Positions 12,163 through 24,826 of a DNA stretch of 64,000 nt are shown here, piece after piece. The number at the start of each line of letters is the position of its first letter. Positions within the stretch are counted from its first letter, which is position 1. The notes below the pieces were generated by a model, which saw nothing but the letters and a program-made list of their open reading frames with translations, made no database searches and was not told the origin of the DNA. The stretch comes from Phragmites australis (taxonomy: Eukaryota; Streptophyta; Magnoliopsida; Poales; Poaceae), in NCBI RefSeq assembly GCF_958298935.1, contig NC_084925.1, positions 10,661,001 to 10,725,000 of the forward strand, read 5' to 3'. The translations under genes were made by a program, and so were the position numbers.

Positions 12163-12199
12163 CACTACTACAGAAATAATTTAGTAGGATGCTCCTGTA

Positions 12200-12613
12200 T
12201 AGATGGTTCTATGGAGCCGTCTGTGCAAAGATTATCACAGACGGCTCTAAACAAGAACCGTCTGTGATAATGAAAAGACCCTCTGGAAGTGATGGGACGC
12301 TTTTAGTGCAAACGGTTCCTGTTGGGAACTGTCTATATTAACATTACAGATGGCTGTAAATACGAGCCATCTGTAATAAAATCAATAACACAGATGGCTC
12401 CAAATTGGAGTCATCTGTAATATTAATACAGACGGCTCATGTTTGGAACCGTGTGTAATAAAAAGGATATCACAGCCGACTCCAAACAGGAACCATCCGT
12501 ATAATTAATACAGTCGGCTCGTATTTGGAGCCATCTGAGAAAATGGCCGAAGGGAGGTGGGACACTTCATTATAGACGGCTCTAAACATGAAGCCATATG
12601 TAATATTAGAACA
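12200..12613. repeat. Left subterminal repeats of CACTA 1
   Basis: Many direct and inverted copies of acagacggctc and its complement gagccgtctgt, spaced 25-40 bases apart, often as inverted pairs around a short loop. In En/Spm such repeats are where the second-gene DNA-binding product acts (family knowledge). Confidence 0.8.
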
Positions 12614-13330
12614 GTACATCATCTCCTACCTCCAGATTGAAGTAGAGCAGGGGCGCCAAAGAACAGCGCGCAGCTTTTGGAGGGGAGGGCGATTTTGACC
12701 AAAAAATTTGTTAGATTTTGGTTAAAATTTGAAGATTTATTGGTATTTATTTCCCCAAGATAGGCATTATGTTCTATTTTGGTTTACATGGTCTAGATTT
12801 TGGTTTGGAGAGCTAGCTAGATCTAGATCTAGATTTTTTTCCATAATGACATAGTTTTGTTCTATTCATTAGATGATGTAGATTTGTGTTCTAATTTAGT
12901 CTTGAGAGATCAAATATATCTACATCTAGACTTAGATTTTTTTGCATGATGATCTAGAATATATTAGTTGTTCTAGGTATATATGAAGCTCAAAGTATAG
13001 ATGAAGGTTTAATTATGTGATACTATAGATGACTAGCTTTAATGTAGTGTTGCAGATAAATTTTGGATTTTTGGTATTTAAACATAAAATTATCAATAAC
13101 TATATAGTATTTAACGACAATTTGAATTAATGTTTGCCCTTAGTTTTAGGTATTCATGTATATAATATAATGGTAATCATTCATTATTTTCTAATTAATT
13201 GTCATTTGTATGGTTCATTCATGCATGTATGCATGGTAGCTCCATTTTTTCGACGAAAAGCTTGGTTGCTCTTTTTTATTAGGTTGATTTGCATTAATTT
13301 ACTTCGTACATTGTAGATGGATCGTGCTGG

Positions 13331-16300
13331 ATGCAAGGTTCTCGTATGAACCAAGAGTACCTTGATGGTGTGATGGCTTTTCTGGCAGCTGCTGAGGAGG
13401 ATCAATTGGAGAAGGGTATTGAATTTATATATTGTCCTTGTTGCGATTGTAGAAACGAAAGATCCTTTCTTAGACAAAACGTAGCCCTACAGATCCAAGA
13501 GCACTTGATTATCAGGGGCTTCAAACCGGACTACATGTGTTGGACCAAACATGATGAAGAGCAAAATGTGTTACATGAAGACGTTGGTATCATCGAAGAA
13601 CCCGAAGTCGACGTAAGAAGAGAAGATAATGAGGAATTTGGTGTAGATGATGATGATTGTGGTGTTGCAGGCAACGATGATAGGTTGGATCATATGCTGT
13701 GCGATGCAGACGTAAACTTGAGTACTCAGAGACACTTTAACAAATTCATATGCTTGATTGAGGACTCAGAGAAGCCGTTGTTCCCTGGATGCAAATCGGA
13801 ATACACAAAGTTGTCATCCATGCTTGAACTGCATAAATTGAAAGCAAGTGATGGTTGGTCGGACAAGAGTTTCACGACGCTATTAGAACTCCTATCGGAT
13901 ATGCGTCCAGATGGAAACGAGCTGCACAAAAGCACATACGAAGCAAAGCAGGTTCTTTGTCCGTTGGGGATGGATGTAGAAAGGATACATGCATATCCGA
14001 ATGACTGTATCCTCTACCATAAAGATCTATTATACTTGCATTCATGTCCAGTGTGCAAAGCATCTCAATACAAGCGTAAGAGTCAATCAGATGACAGCGA
14101 GGTGAAGAAAGGAATTTCTGCTAAGATGGTGTGGTATCTGCCTATAATTCCACATCTTGAGCATTTGTTTGCGAATCGAAAAGAAGCCAAATTGTTGTGC
14201 TGGCACTCAGAGGGCTGCTAGCAAGATGGAAAGCTAAGGCACCCTGCCAATTCACTCCAGTGGAGAAACATCGACACGATCTTCGATGACTTTGGTGTAG
14301 AACCGAGGAATATAAGGTTTGCTTTGAGCATGGACAGGATGAATCCTTTTGGGAACATGAGGAGTAGGCACAATACTTGGCTAGTTGTTCTCAGTATTTA
14401 CAACCTACCTTCTTGGTTATGTATGAAGCGGAAGTACTTGATGATGTCGCTGCTTATCCAAGGCCCGAAACAACCTGGAAACGATATTGATGTATACCTA
14501 AGACCATTGGTGGAAGATCTAAAAAGATTATGGAACGAAGGGGCGCAAGTATGGGATGCGTACAAAAGAGAGAATTTCACTATACGCGTCTTGTTGTTCT
14601 ACACAATCAATGATTTGCCTGCACTACGTAACTTTTCGGGCAAGAGTAAACAAGTAGACACGGTGTGCCCTCATTGCTTAGATGGTACCGCAAGTATGTG
14701 GCTGCCCCACTCGTGTAAAATGGTGTTAATGTGCTACCGTAGGTTCCTTAATAGGTATCACCCGTACCACAACATGAAGGAACAATTTGACGAAATGAGG
14801 GAGAGAGATTTATGTATAAGCCACTACAGTGGTCTAGAGGTCCACAATATGGTTAAAGACCTCGATGTTGTATTTGGAAAGGGGAGTAAAAAATCTAATA
14901 ATACCGGTGGCATGTGGAAGAAGAGATCGATATTGTGGGAGCTACCGTATTGGAAGCACCTTGAAGTTTGCCACTGCATCGACGTCATGCATGTAGAGAA
15001 GAACATGTGCAAAAACTTGGTTGGTCTTTTACTTAATATTCCAGGGAAGACAAAGGACGGCCTCAACGCAAGGCTTGACTTGGTTGACTTGAAGATCAGG
15101 CCCGAGTTGGCACCTGAGCCCTTTGTAAAAGGTAGAATGATGCTTCCTCCTGCCTACTATAATCTGAAAAAGACTGAGAGAACCGAACTATGCTGGTGCT
15201 TGCATGTTGTGAAAGTTCCATTCGGTTACTCTGCCAACATCTCGAAACTTGTTTCGATGCAAGATTTAAAATTAGTTGGCATGAAGTCCCATAATTTCCA
15301 TGTGTTGATGACACAGATGCTTCCCGTTTCAATCCGAAATATCCAGCCGACCTATCTCCGAGACACAATCACCAAGTTGTGTTACTTTTTCAACACAATT
15401 TCTCAGAAGGTCATCGATCCCGAAGTACTTGATGTTTTACAGGCCGATGTGTTGAAGACATTGTGTCATCTTGAGATGTACTTTCCTCCATCGTTTTTCG
15501 ATATCATGGTACATGTTATCGTTCACCTCGTGAGAGAGATAAAGATATGCGGCCTGGTATTCCTACGTCAGATCTACCCTTTTGAGAGGTACATGGGAAT
15601 TCTCAAGAAGTATGTACGTAATCGATCTCGTCCGGAGGGCAGTATCGTCCAAGGATACACAACAAAAGAGGTAGTCGAGTTCTGCATCGATTACATGGAG
15701 CAGCTCAAAACAATTGGTGTGCCCATGTCTCGCCATGAGGGGAGACTGGATGGGAAGGGGACCATAGGTAGGAAATCAATCATTGCTGACTTTGCCACAT
15801 TATCTAAAGCCCATTTCACAGTCTTGCAACACATGACTAAAGTATCCCCGCATATCGACATGCAAAAGGATGTGCTACGTAGAGAGAATCCAGGTCGTAC
15901 GGAGGCTTGGATCACAAAATAGCACAACTGCAGCTTCAATAACTGGTTGGCAACGCGATTCAGTAATAATAGTTCAACAGAGGATAATATTGGATGGTTG
16001 GCAAGATGGCCAAGTCACACAATCGTGACATTTCAAGCATACGACATAAATAGGTACACCTTTTTACCAGAGTACGGGATAGTAAGAGCACGGTATAGAA
16101 CAATGGTGTGCACATAAATGCCTTCTAAGATAAACGTGAGGTCTGTGCGTACTATGGGTACGTAGAGATGATTTGGGAACTCGACTATGTACGTTTCAAG
16201 ATTCCCCTCTTTCGGTGTCATTGGGTCACACTCTCAAGTGTTAAGGTAGACAAGTACATAATGACTACTGTCGATCTCAAACGTGCCGCATATAAACACG

Positions 16301-16557
16301 AACCATTTGTACTCGCTAAGCAAGTTGTCCAGGTCTTTTATGTGCAAGACGCAGTAAATCTAAAGCTTCACGTAGTCCTTTAGGGAAAAAGAAGGACTGT
16401 CAGAGTTGAGAATATCTTGGACGAAGAAGAGTGTAATCAATTTGATGAGTACTCTCATGGAGATGGCATCGCCCTTAACGAAGATCAACTTCCAACTGGG
16501 GCCGCTTGCTATCTGTGCGTCGATCATCAAGAAGGGTTGATTGTTAAAGCTATATGA
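13331..16557 (+). pseudogene. CACTA TNP2-type transposase (tnpD-like), stops in frame
   Basis: The frame opens at ATG 13331 (MQGSRMNQEYLDG); an ATG 13 bases earlier (13318) is out of frame by one base. The N-terminal transposase-associated zinc motif CPCCDC lies at residues 35-40, with a long acidic linker after it. The TNP2 core follows (WMQ-less N-part, FSGKSKQVDTVCPHCLDGT, WELPYWKHLEVCHCIDVMHV, GYTTKEVVEFCIDYM). Amber stops at 14219-14221 and 15920-15922 are in frame and flanked by good homology (15923 on reads HNCSFNNWLATRF). A TAA near 16116 with a frameshift precedes the C-terminal DUF4216-like part (EMIWELDYVRFKIPLFRC, EPFVLAKQVVQVFYVQD), ending at TGA 16557. The protein would cut and move the element. 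Full length is close to family size, so decay is recent or mild. Confidence 0.8.
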
Positions 16558-16870
16558 TGTTACTTGATTTTTATGTACCTATATATTGAAATATAATATG
16601 TAAAAAAGAATTAGTTATGAATTAACTTACAAATTTGATCTCATTAATTTGGAGTTCATATGAATTATTTATGAATTTTGCTAGTTTTAGTTCAATTTAA
16701 TATTTAGGTTTAATATTCAAGTTAAATTTTTTGTTACAGTAACAAGAATGATACCTACACCATGTGATTGTACATATTTAATAAAAAATTTACATAAAAA
16801 TTTCATCTCATTTGGAGTACGTATGAATTATTTATGAATTTTGTAAGTTTTAATGATTATGAAAAATCAA

Positions 16871-17113
16871 TAGTACAGACGGTTCTATAGTAAAAGCCGT
16901 CTGTACTAATATATGTACAGATGACTTTTACTATAGAACTGTCTGTACATATATATTAGTACAGACGATTTGAAGTTATAACCCGTCTGTAATATATTAG
17001 TACAGATGACTTTTACTATAGAACCATATGTACTATATTAGTACAGACGGTTTGAAGTTATAACTCATCTAAAATATATTACTACAGACGGCTTTTACTA
17101 TAGAACCGCCTAT
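16871..17113. repeat. Internal third cluster of CACTA subterminal repeats
   Basis: About eight copies of acagacgg/ccgtctgta words with tttactatagaac spacers, in inverted pairs, lie between the two genes and not at an element end. They directly precede a TATA-like ctatatata and a C-rich leader. Confidence 0.8.
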
Positions 17114-17117
17114 ACTT

Positions 17118-17640
17118 AAGCCGCTATATATACCGTTTCGTCCAACCCGCACCGCACCAAGTTCTCCAAAAAACCCTAGCTGCCTCTTGTGCTCCTCCCG
17201 GTTGATGATAGCGACAGTGCTCCTCCCCATCAGCCCTCCTCCCCGGCGAATCCTCCCCAACGACCCTCCTCCTCGACAACCCTCCTCCCCGGTGATTCCT
17301 CCCCGACGGCCCTCCTCCTCGATACCCTCCTCCCCGCGAGTGCTCCCCGGCGACCGTGCTACTCCCCGATGAGTTCCGCTGACCTCCGTGTCGTGTTGGC
17401 TTGTTGCGGTCCGCCAGCCTTCGTGCCGTGTTGTCTTGCTGTGGTCCGCTGGCCTTCGTGTCATGTTGGCTTGATGTGGTCCGCCGGCCTTCATGCCTTG
17501 TTGGAGAGGTGTGGCTAGTTGTGTTCCACCGGCCTTTGTGCCGTGTTGGCTTGTTGTGGTTCATTAGCCTTCGTGCCATGAGTTGCTTGCGGGTATTGCT
17601 CTGTGATGAGTAGTTGAATTGAGATTGGGCCTTTTATCTA
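17118..17640 (+). promoter_or_regulatory. Putative promoter and leader of the second CACTA gene
   Basis: ctatatatacc (about 17124-17134) lies ~35 bases before a CT/CCTCC-rich stretch typical of plant leaders, and just after the internal subterminal repeat cluster. Long open frames here on both strands come from the imperfect repeats cctcctccccggcgatcct and gtgttggcttgttgtggt, and are not taken as genes. From 17640 to 18520 I see only AT-rich intron-like sequence. Confidence 0.35.
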
Positions 17641-18581
17641 AGTACGATAACATTTAAGCCTGTGTTCGGTAGCCCTGGACTTTTGTGTTGGTGATATAAT
17701 CTAATATGTTCATGCTCACTGATACACATCTGTAGTTGGAGTACCGAAGTGCTACCTGTTGTTTTATTTATGGTGCAGAGCTACTGTGGTTTAGAGGAGG
17801 CTTGTTAATTTCGTTTATGTATGATGTTGATACTGATTCAGTTCCTTTAGCTACTATCAGTTTGAATTATCTAAGTCTATTCATGTTTGTGCCCTTTGTT
17901 GATCACAGCAGCACTGTCTATTAATCTTTTGATATGTGTCCAGGCTCTATTTGCTAGTTGAGAACTTAGATAATAGCCCAATCAATGATGAGTTCAACAG
18001 AACAATTAGGAGGCAGGACACCTAATGTCTTGGGGCCAATTGTTATACATAATCTGAGAGCAATTTCATACATGTTTAATGCTTACTGTTAGCTCCTTGA
18101 GCTATACATGATGTTTATTATTGTCACTGTTGTTTTACAGTTCTGTTATTTCCATATCATGTATATAGAACTCCGGAGATATATGATCAAGCCAACTAGT
18201 GTTGCATGGTAGCCTGATAGGCTCAAAGTCTCAAACAATCATGGTGGTAAGACTTTTCCAGTGTATAAATGTTTGTTCTTGGTAAAGAGGAGGAATGTCA
18301 TGCATTTGGCTTATCTTGTGAAACAATATTTACCACTGAAATGAATATATAAATGTGAATTGGAATCATTATTGTAATGTTAAATTGTTAATTAGCACAA
18401 AGATTTAGGATGATAGATAAGAAACATACCTTAGCTTCCTGTTTTTTAAGATCTAAATGAATGAAGATTGAATGCATCTATAGAATATAGGCCATCTTAA
18501 TTATAATAGGAAAATCCATAATCCCTCTTTTCATGATACAGCTACTAGAATCCCTCTTTTTATGATACAACTCCTGGAGAC

Positions 18582-18582
<1 letters not shown>

Positions 18583-18651
<69 letters not shown>
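18583..18651. repeat. (AG)n microsatellite, about 34 units
   Basis: An uninterrupted AG dinucleotide run. It is flanked by copies of atgatacaactcctggag / atgatacaactgctagaag, and an imperfect tandem (tccctcttttcatgatacagct, tccctctttttatgatacaact) lies just before it. Confidence 0.95.
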
Positions 18652-18653
<2 letters not shown>

Positions 18654-18859
18654 TGCCTTAGCCTCGGTGAGACCTATCCATGATACAACTGCTAGAAGTG
18701 ACCTAGTTAAGCCTGATAAGTTAGAAGTGGAACATTACAAAATAGATGGATCTAGTTAAAACACATACCTTGATTCCTTTTCTTTCCTCTATTTTTGTGA
18801 ATAATCTACTACCATTATAACAAGTTCCTAATAAGCATGTGACTTTTCCTATTTTGAAG

Positions 18860-21768
18860 ATGGCATCTGGAGATGAACTTGAACTGCCTCCGGTCTCTTC
18901 TCCTCAACAACAGACGGGGTTACTGCTCAACAAGATGCAGAGGCCACTTCTCAGGAGCAAACAGAAAAAACTTAGGTGTAGAAGCAAAAGCGAGGTGGTC
19001 GAGGCAAAAACCAAATGCCCATGGGTCACTACACCATAATGCATGTCAATGAGGTAGGCTTGCCAACACAGCCTTAACAAGCTCAGGCGGCATTTTGTAG
19101 AGCATGCGCCTCACTTAGACGGACAAGGGTCAGGATAACCTACCCAAACTAGAAGGTCGTGCCGCAGAGTGAGAAAAACTTCTTGTGGGAAAAAATTAAA
19201 GCCCAATTTGACTTCCCTGAAGGATGCTCCTTGGAGGACATGGAAAGACAGGCAATAGCCAAGATGGGCAAGGCATGGAAGACTTTCAAGAGCGAGTTGT
19301 ATAACACATATGTGAAGTAGGATCTCGTACCCAATAATATTGCTTATGGGTACTTGGCGGATCAATAGGCAGAGTTTGTGGCGAGGTGCCAGTTTGAGGA
19401 ATTTCAGCAGTAGAGTCAGATTAACAAGGCGTGTTAGTCACGCAACATGCACCACCACAGACTCGGCACTGGTGGGTACGTGTGCAATGAGTTAGACTGG
19501 GACAAGGAGGATGAGCATGCAGCTCGGGAGAACCGCTCCACACCATTTTCACAGATCCCGGAAAGGCGGGATTGGAACTGGTTCGAGGAAGGGTTGTACG
19601 CTCGGCTGATGGTTCTATCACCTTCAGGAAGCAAGAAAACGAGCAAGTGGCTCAAAGGATCCTACAACTTTCGGAAGAATCCACTCAAGGATCATTCTAG
19701 TCATCTTGAGAAAAAGACATACTAACCTCGGCTATGAGGAACAAAGAGCACCCAGGTCGCACGTGTGGCATAGGTGTTCTTGTTCCATTGAAGTTGGGAT
19801 TCCCTAACAACGCCGATTCATATAGGAGCCGCAGGAGAAACAAAGCTGAGTGCGAAGCAGCCAAGTGTGAATGGATGAGAATGGAGATTGTCACTGAGGT
19901 CGAAGCAAGGATGAAAGAACATATGGATATGCTTGTAGAAAGGATGGAACAACGGGTCAAGGAGCGAGTACGGGCTATGAGGAAGCAGGTTGCAGCCACG
20001 ACACTTGAATCTCCACCGACTCGGCATCGAAGCAGCTACACATCTACACCAGATAACACTCCAAATAACATATTCGATCAACATGACTTCCCTATCGGCG
20101 GATTTGATGGTGACCCCCCCCCCTCCCTGTCGACAACATTCAGAAAGAGGTCCCTAGCAAGAGATACCCCATCAACGACATAGAGGCGGTCACCAAGTGC
20201 AAGATCCTACTGCCCACCACTGTTTGCTCCAATAACATCATTGAGGCTGGCACGAGCTTGGCATTCCCATGTGGCGGGGAACAGACGATTCACGAACTCC
20301 CACTACAGCCTGGTTACACTAGGGTGTCACTGGACTTGGTGTACACGAATTGCACATCCATCCCACTCCATATTCCCCTAGAGGATGACGTCAGGACACT
20401 TGAGGAGGCCGTCCACTCCTTCATCCAGTGGCTGAAGAAGTTCATAAAACTGGTTGCCCCTACACCACCTCCGCAGCCTCTATCTCCAGTACGTGACGGT
20501 AGCAACTTATCTTTTCGACGTGCTCTGCTGAAGGTCAAATCTCCTTCTGCGCCACATGAGCAACAAAAATTTTCTAGCAAATCTGGCCAACAGTCTGCCA
20601 AAATAGCACCTCTCAAAAAGCGTAGAGCCAACAAATAGAAGGATAAGAAGGTGGTAGAATAAGAACCTCTATCAAACACCTACATGGCAGGCCAGCCATT
20701 ACTGAGCAAGAAAGAGTTAGAGCAATTGGGCTGGACAAGTATGATTCTGCACGACCTATACATGAAAAGGTTCCATGAGGAGAAACATCTTTCTCCTTGT
20801 TTTAGCGCCAAGTACCAGCGATAACATTTCCTGCAACCAGCTGGAACCTTCCTCATGACCTTCGAGGATTTATTCCTCCTCTGCCATCTTGACAAGCTGG
20901 ACGTTGGTCTACTGAGATGCTGGACACTGAAAGTGTTATTAATCACGGTCTATGCTTAATGAACCGCCTAACTCATTGATATGCTCATTCATCTATATTA
21001 CTCTTATGTGTAGACTTATGATTCAAGAAGCCAAGAGAGAGAATCCGAGAATTGGATTCCTCGACCCACAAGTCGTATGTGGGTCAATGATCACTTGGTC
21101 TCCGGGGGTGGTCGAGAAATACGTCGCGGAGGCCATGGTCACTCTTTGTGGATCGAAGGACCTTATTCTTCTACCGTACAACTACCGAGATCATTGGATG
21201 CTAGTTTGTATCTATACACACAATCAACAGTACATATACCTCGACTCGATGTACTATGACCCAGAGAGGTATTCAGATCTGATAGACTTGTTGACAAGGG
21301 CGTTCGCAAACTATGTTTTGATGGAAGGGATTGTACATAGAGATAAACCCTCGGCTTCCCACCAACATCAGTTCTCAGTAATAATTCCCTCTGTTGCACA
21401 TCAATTTACCGTTATAATATGCATTCCATAGAACTAAATGTATCGTGCACAAATTTCTACAGTGTCACAGGCAGCCGTAGGGCACCAACCTCTATGGGTT
21501 CTATGTTGCCCAGTATATGCTGCAAATTGTTGGCTCTAGTCCACCAGTATATCCTCTGGTTAGTATAATTATAGTATATTAAAATACATTTTTCATCGGT
21601 GTGCCTAACTACTTAAATTTTCTTCTACAAACGTATAAATTTCCTACAGGTAATCTCGTGAAGGACAGTCTAATGTATATTAAAAATTGGCTCATCCATT
21701 TCATACTTGCAGAGATCATAAAGGAGACCGACAAATTTTATGACCCCGAAAACTTTGTGACTTTGTGA
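18860..21768 (+). pseudogene. Second CACTA gene: Transposase_24-like plus Ulp1-like protease
   Basis: The likely start is ATG 18860 (MASGDELELPPVSSPQQQ). A transposase-24-like region follows (EKNFLWEKIKAQFDFPEGC, KMGKAWKTFKSELYNTYVK, then HHRLGTGGYVCNELDWDKED at ~19450), then a coiled charged segment (EARMKEHMDMLVERMEQRVK) and a Pro-rich linker. A C-terminal Ulp1 (C48) domain spans about 20952-21768: the His is in NYRDHWMLVCIY and the Asp in YIYLDSMYYD. At the catalytic Cys position of the GTNLxGFYV block the codon is TAT, Tyr (21493-21495). It ends EIIKETDKFYDPENFVTL and TGA 21768. Stops and frame changes interrupt it throughout, some of which may be introns. In plant CACTA families this gene accompanies the transposase and binds the subterminal repeats. 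Confidence 0.7.
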
Positions 21769-21952
21769 CTTTGTAATGTTGCGAGGCTTTGTAATATTTA
21801 CTTTGTGATATTGAATGAAGATGTTCGATTTACAAAGTGTATGGAGTTTGAATGCAAATGATTTGTTGTGTGTATGACATACTGTTGTGTGTATTTTGTT
21901 GTTGATATGTCATTTACATTAAGTAATACATGAATTTTGTACTGTATATATG

Positions 21953-22345
21953 ACAGGACAGACGATTTTAGGAATACAACCGTCTGTACAAATGCTTTTT
22001 ATAATGGCCTCTGTTATATAGTACAGACGGATCGAAATTGGAATCGTCTGTACTGTCCCATAGTACAGACGGCTCCAATAACGAGCCGTATGTACTATTA
22101 ATATATCACAGTACAGATGGCTCTTGTTTGGAGTTGTCTGTACTATTACTATATCACAGACGGCTCATGACTCTGAGCCATCTGTGATATTCCATAGTAT
22201 AGATGGCTAGTGATTGAAGCCGTCTGTACAAAAGTTTTGTACAGACATTTCAAAACCCGTATGTACAAATTTGATTTGTACAAACTCTTTTCCATAGACG
22301 GTTCAAAAAACTTTCCCACACGGGGTTTCCGAACCGTCTGTAAAA
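21953..22345. repeat. Right subterminal repeats of CACTA 1
   Basis: About ten direct and inverted copies of acagacgg(c/t)t-type words with spacers of 20-40 bases, matching the left cluster. They end 23 bases before the right terminus. Confidence 0.8.
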
Positions 22346-22368
22346 ATGATTTTTCCATTAGTAAAGTG

Positions 22369-24826
22369 TAGAAAAAAATATGATATGAAGGCTTAAGACA
22401 AGAAAGTCTTGACTCAGGTTTACTGAAACTAAGCCATCCTAGCCTAAGACTCAAAAAGACATAGCAATCCTATTTAATATGTGTGACAACACTAACTTCA
22501 CAAGAATAGCTCATCGGGTTCTATTCGACTACCAAACTCACCAGATATTCCATATCCGGCTACCAACTCATCGAGTTACCACCACCCGACTACCAGAACT
22601 AACCATCCAAGATACCCACTAATCATGAAGAAGTCGAAGCACGCTCTTGACCGTGAGCATGGCTGATCGATCAGTTTTGCTTCACACTTCCGAGGTGTTG
22701 AGCCCGGGTCTCACTACAAGGCCTTTACAAAGCGCCTCCAAATCCATATGCACCCACAAAAGTTTCATCTTTAACAATAATTCTATCCACTATAGAGACC
22801 CCCTCTTGTGTCACTCAACAGCCAAATGGTGCACACAGAATAAGGATGACATCTAATTAATTGGCCAGACCGTACCCATATAAGCCTCATAGTTGTGTTG
22901 TTTAGTCAGGTAACATGCTCCACAAACCGGTCCTTAGCATCTAAAGCAGGTACTTGCACATCACCCAATACGCACATAGCAGTCATACCAACCAAACCAA
23001 CCTACCTAGATCCCTATGGTCCATGTTACTACAAAAGATTACCCAAACTGGTTCATGTTGCATAGACCATTAATCAAATTAACATTTATTCCACCCGACT
23101 TGACAGCACAACTAAGCATTTCTATCCTTTTGGCACCCAAACTACAACACCGGTGACAAGGATAATCATGGAAAATACTAATAAACCCTAAATATGGGAT
23201 TCATATTGACAAAGCATGCAATTAGAAAGTGAAAGATACACTTTCCTACAATAGGGTCAATGTGATCAAGGACACTTGCCTTTAACAACGGGTTGCTCAA
23301 CTCCTCCAATGTCTGGTCCTGTATATTCACGAACTGCTCGTCTCCTAATTCAATCGTGACAACCAAAAACAAGCAAGTAGAAATATCTAATAACAGTACA
23401 CCAAACAGTAGCAAAGCACTATAAAAGCTTACTAACAGAGAGAACTCGCTGCTACGATCACGGGAGCACAAGAATCATCTAAAACAGAGCAATAACAAAA
23501 AGTTATAAGGGTTTTAAGCTACAAGGGATTTTCTGTAAAAGAACAAGGGCTATTTGATAAAAAGCAAAACGTTTCAAGGACTATTTGTAAAAGTTTAGGG
23601 ACCTATATGCAAATAAACAAAATTACATGGAGCTAAAAGTAAAATAACAGTGGCTGATAAAGGCTTATTTGTGAAAATAGAAAAGTTTTGGGGCCTAAAT
23701 GTAAAATTACCTAATTTCATGGAATAAAAGAGTTAATTTTTGTATTGAAAACCTATTTATTGCGTAAGCATGATGTCATTGCTAACAAGGCTGCTGATGT
23801 TGTTGCGACACGAGGCGCTGACGTGGCAAGGCTGAATGGGCTACCTCTATTTAAATCTAATCCGTTGATCTCAAAACCGACGACCACAATTCAAAGGAAC
23901 GAAGGGGTATCCAAACCTCTAATCTTGACTGCACGTGAGGGATCCGACGGCTTAGGGCGATTAGGGAGGGTTTAGTGACCGACGGTGACAGGAAAACGGT
24001 GTCGCCGCTGTGGGCATAGCCAAAGCGTCACTAGAGAAACTCGATCTAGTGCTACGAGCTACCAAACACGATGGGAAACATCGCAAAATAAAGAGGAGGG
24101 ACAGGGGGTCTCACCAAGAGCTTTGAGGCGGTCGAAGGTGGCTCGGTGGTGGCCGACAACGGTGAGATGGTGGCGGTGAGATCAGAGCTCAGCGGGGGCT
24201 CAGCTACGGTGATGGAGAAGTGAAATTGAAGATTATGAAGGCTGGTCAGCGGTGTGATGCCGAAGATGTGTTAGCGCCCTCGGGGTGCAACGGGGAAACC
24301 AGCGACGACGAAGGGCGAAAATGCTTACCGGAGCTCGGCGGGAAATGGCTTGCGGTGGTGAAACGACGTTGAGGAGCGGAAGAGAAGGCTTCTCATGCTC
24401 CTACGATGTCGGCGACGTCCTTAATTGCGATGAGGAGGGCTCAGGTGCGGTGGACAGTGCGCGGCAGTGCTTTGCGCGTCGGCAATAGCGCTCAGCGTGT
24501 TTGGCGATGGGGTGGGGGAGAAAAGGAGGGCGGTGGGGTGCTACGGAGGCCATTATACTGCGGAGAGGGTGTGGCCCGTTGCAGAGACGTGGGGCGCGGG
24601 GGTAGAGGCATGTGCCGACAATTTCGGCGAGCGGTTACGCGTGCAGCTAGAGGTGGAGGAAGGGGCTGACGGGTGGGCCCGGCACGACAGCGGGATGGAG
24701 AGAGGGAGGGAGTGGGCTGGGCTTCAGTTGGCCTCGGTCCATGGCACGCGGGAAGATGGGCCGGCCCGGTGGCAAAGCAAAACGGGCGTCACATGAGGTC
24801 TTAAGCTAAATTAATTCAAGGTTACA
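22369..24826 (-). repeat. Element A 5' LTR, outer part
   Basis: Collinear with the solo LTR: atgatatgaaggcttaagacaag matches aacatgtaggctttcaacaag, ccatgttactacaaaag matches ccatgttactaaaacaag, and gacacttgcctttaac matches gacacttgcctttacc. It ends caaggttaca at 24826, as the solo LTR ends caaggcgttaca. The segment 23740-24790 is GC-rich with long but unrecognised frames, part of the LTR and not a captured gene as far as I can see. Confidence 0.7.

Larger units (their letters stand above)
12163..22368 (+). mobile_element. CACTA (En/Spm) element 1, two-gene, nested in LTR A
   Basis: The left end is CACTACTACAGAAAT (12163). The right end, read inward on the minus strand, is CACTTTACTAATGGAAAAA (to 22368), a decayed version. 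Flanking trinucleotides are aag (12160-12162) and tag (22369-22371), a 2/3 match to the 3-bp target duplication of CACTA elements. Inside are subterminal acagacgg(c/t)t repeats at both ends, a TNP2 transposase and a Transposase_24/Ulp1-type second gene. Both genes carry stops, so the copy is not autonomous. Confidence 0.85.
9579..24826 (-). mobile_element. Ty3/gypsy element A (Tekay/Del-like), 5' half, interrupted by CACTA 1
   Basis: On the minus strand the order is 5' LTR (24826 to 22369, then 12162 to 11797), primer-binding site (11792-11781), an accessory ORF (11595-10987) and gag (10596-9579). Pol and the 3' LTR are missing, cut off by the copia fragment at 9578. The LTR would be about 2.8 kb without the CACTA insertion; LTR length and gag type suggest the Tekay/Del chromovirus group (inference, no chromodomain available). 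LTR ends are TGTAACC..GGGTGTGACA on the minus strand. Confidence 0.75.

Noticed and set aside
12200..12613. Regularly spaced short repeats that might suggest a CRISPR array
   Set aside because: Plant nuclear DNA; the copies are in both orientations, diverged and unevenly spaced, and lie at a CACTA end, as expected for subterminal repeats.
17069..17613. Overlapping 60-151-codon frames on both strands
   Set aside because: Produced by imperfect C-rich repeats in the CACTA leader; neither strand shows a conserved domain.
23745..24796. Several plus-strand frames suggesting a captured gene in LTR A
   Set aside because: The sequence is continuous with LTR homology on both sides, frames overlap without a domain, and GC-rich inner segments are usual for long gypsy LTRs.
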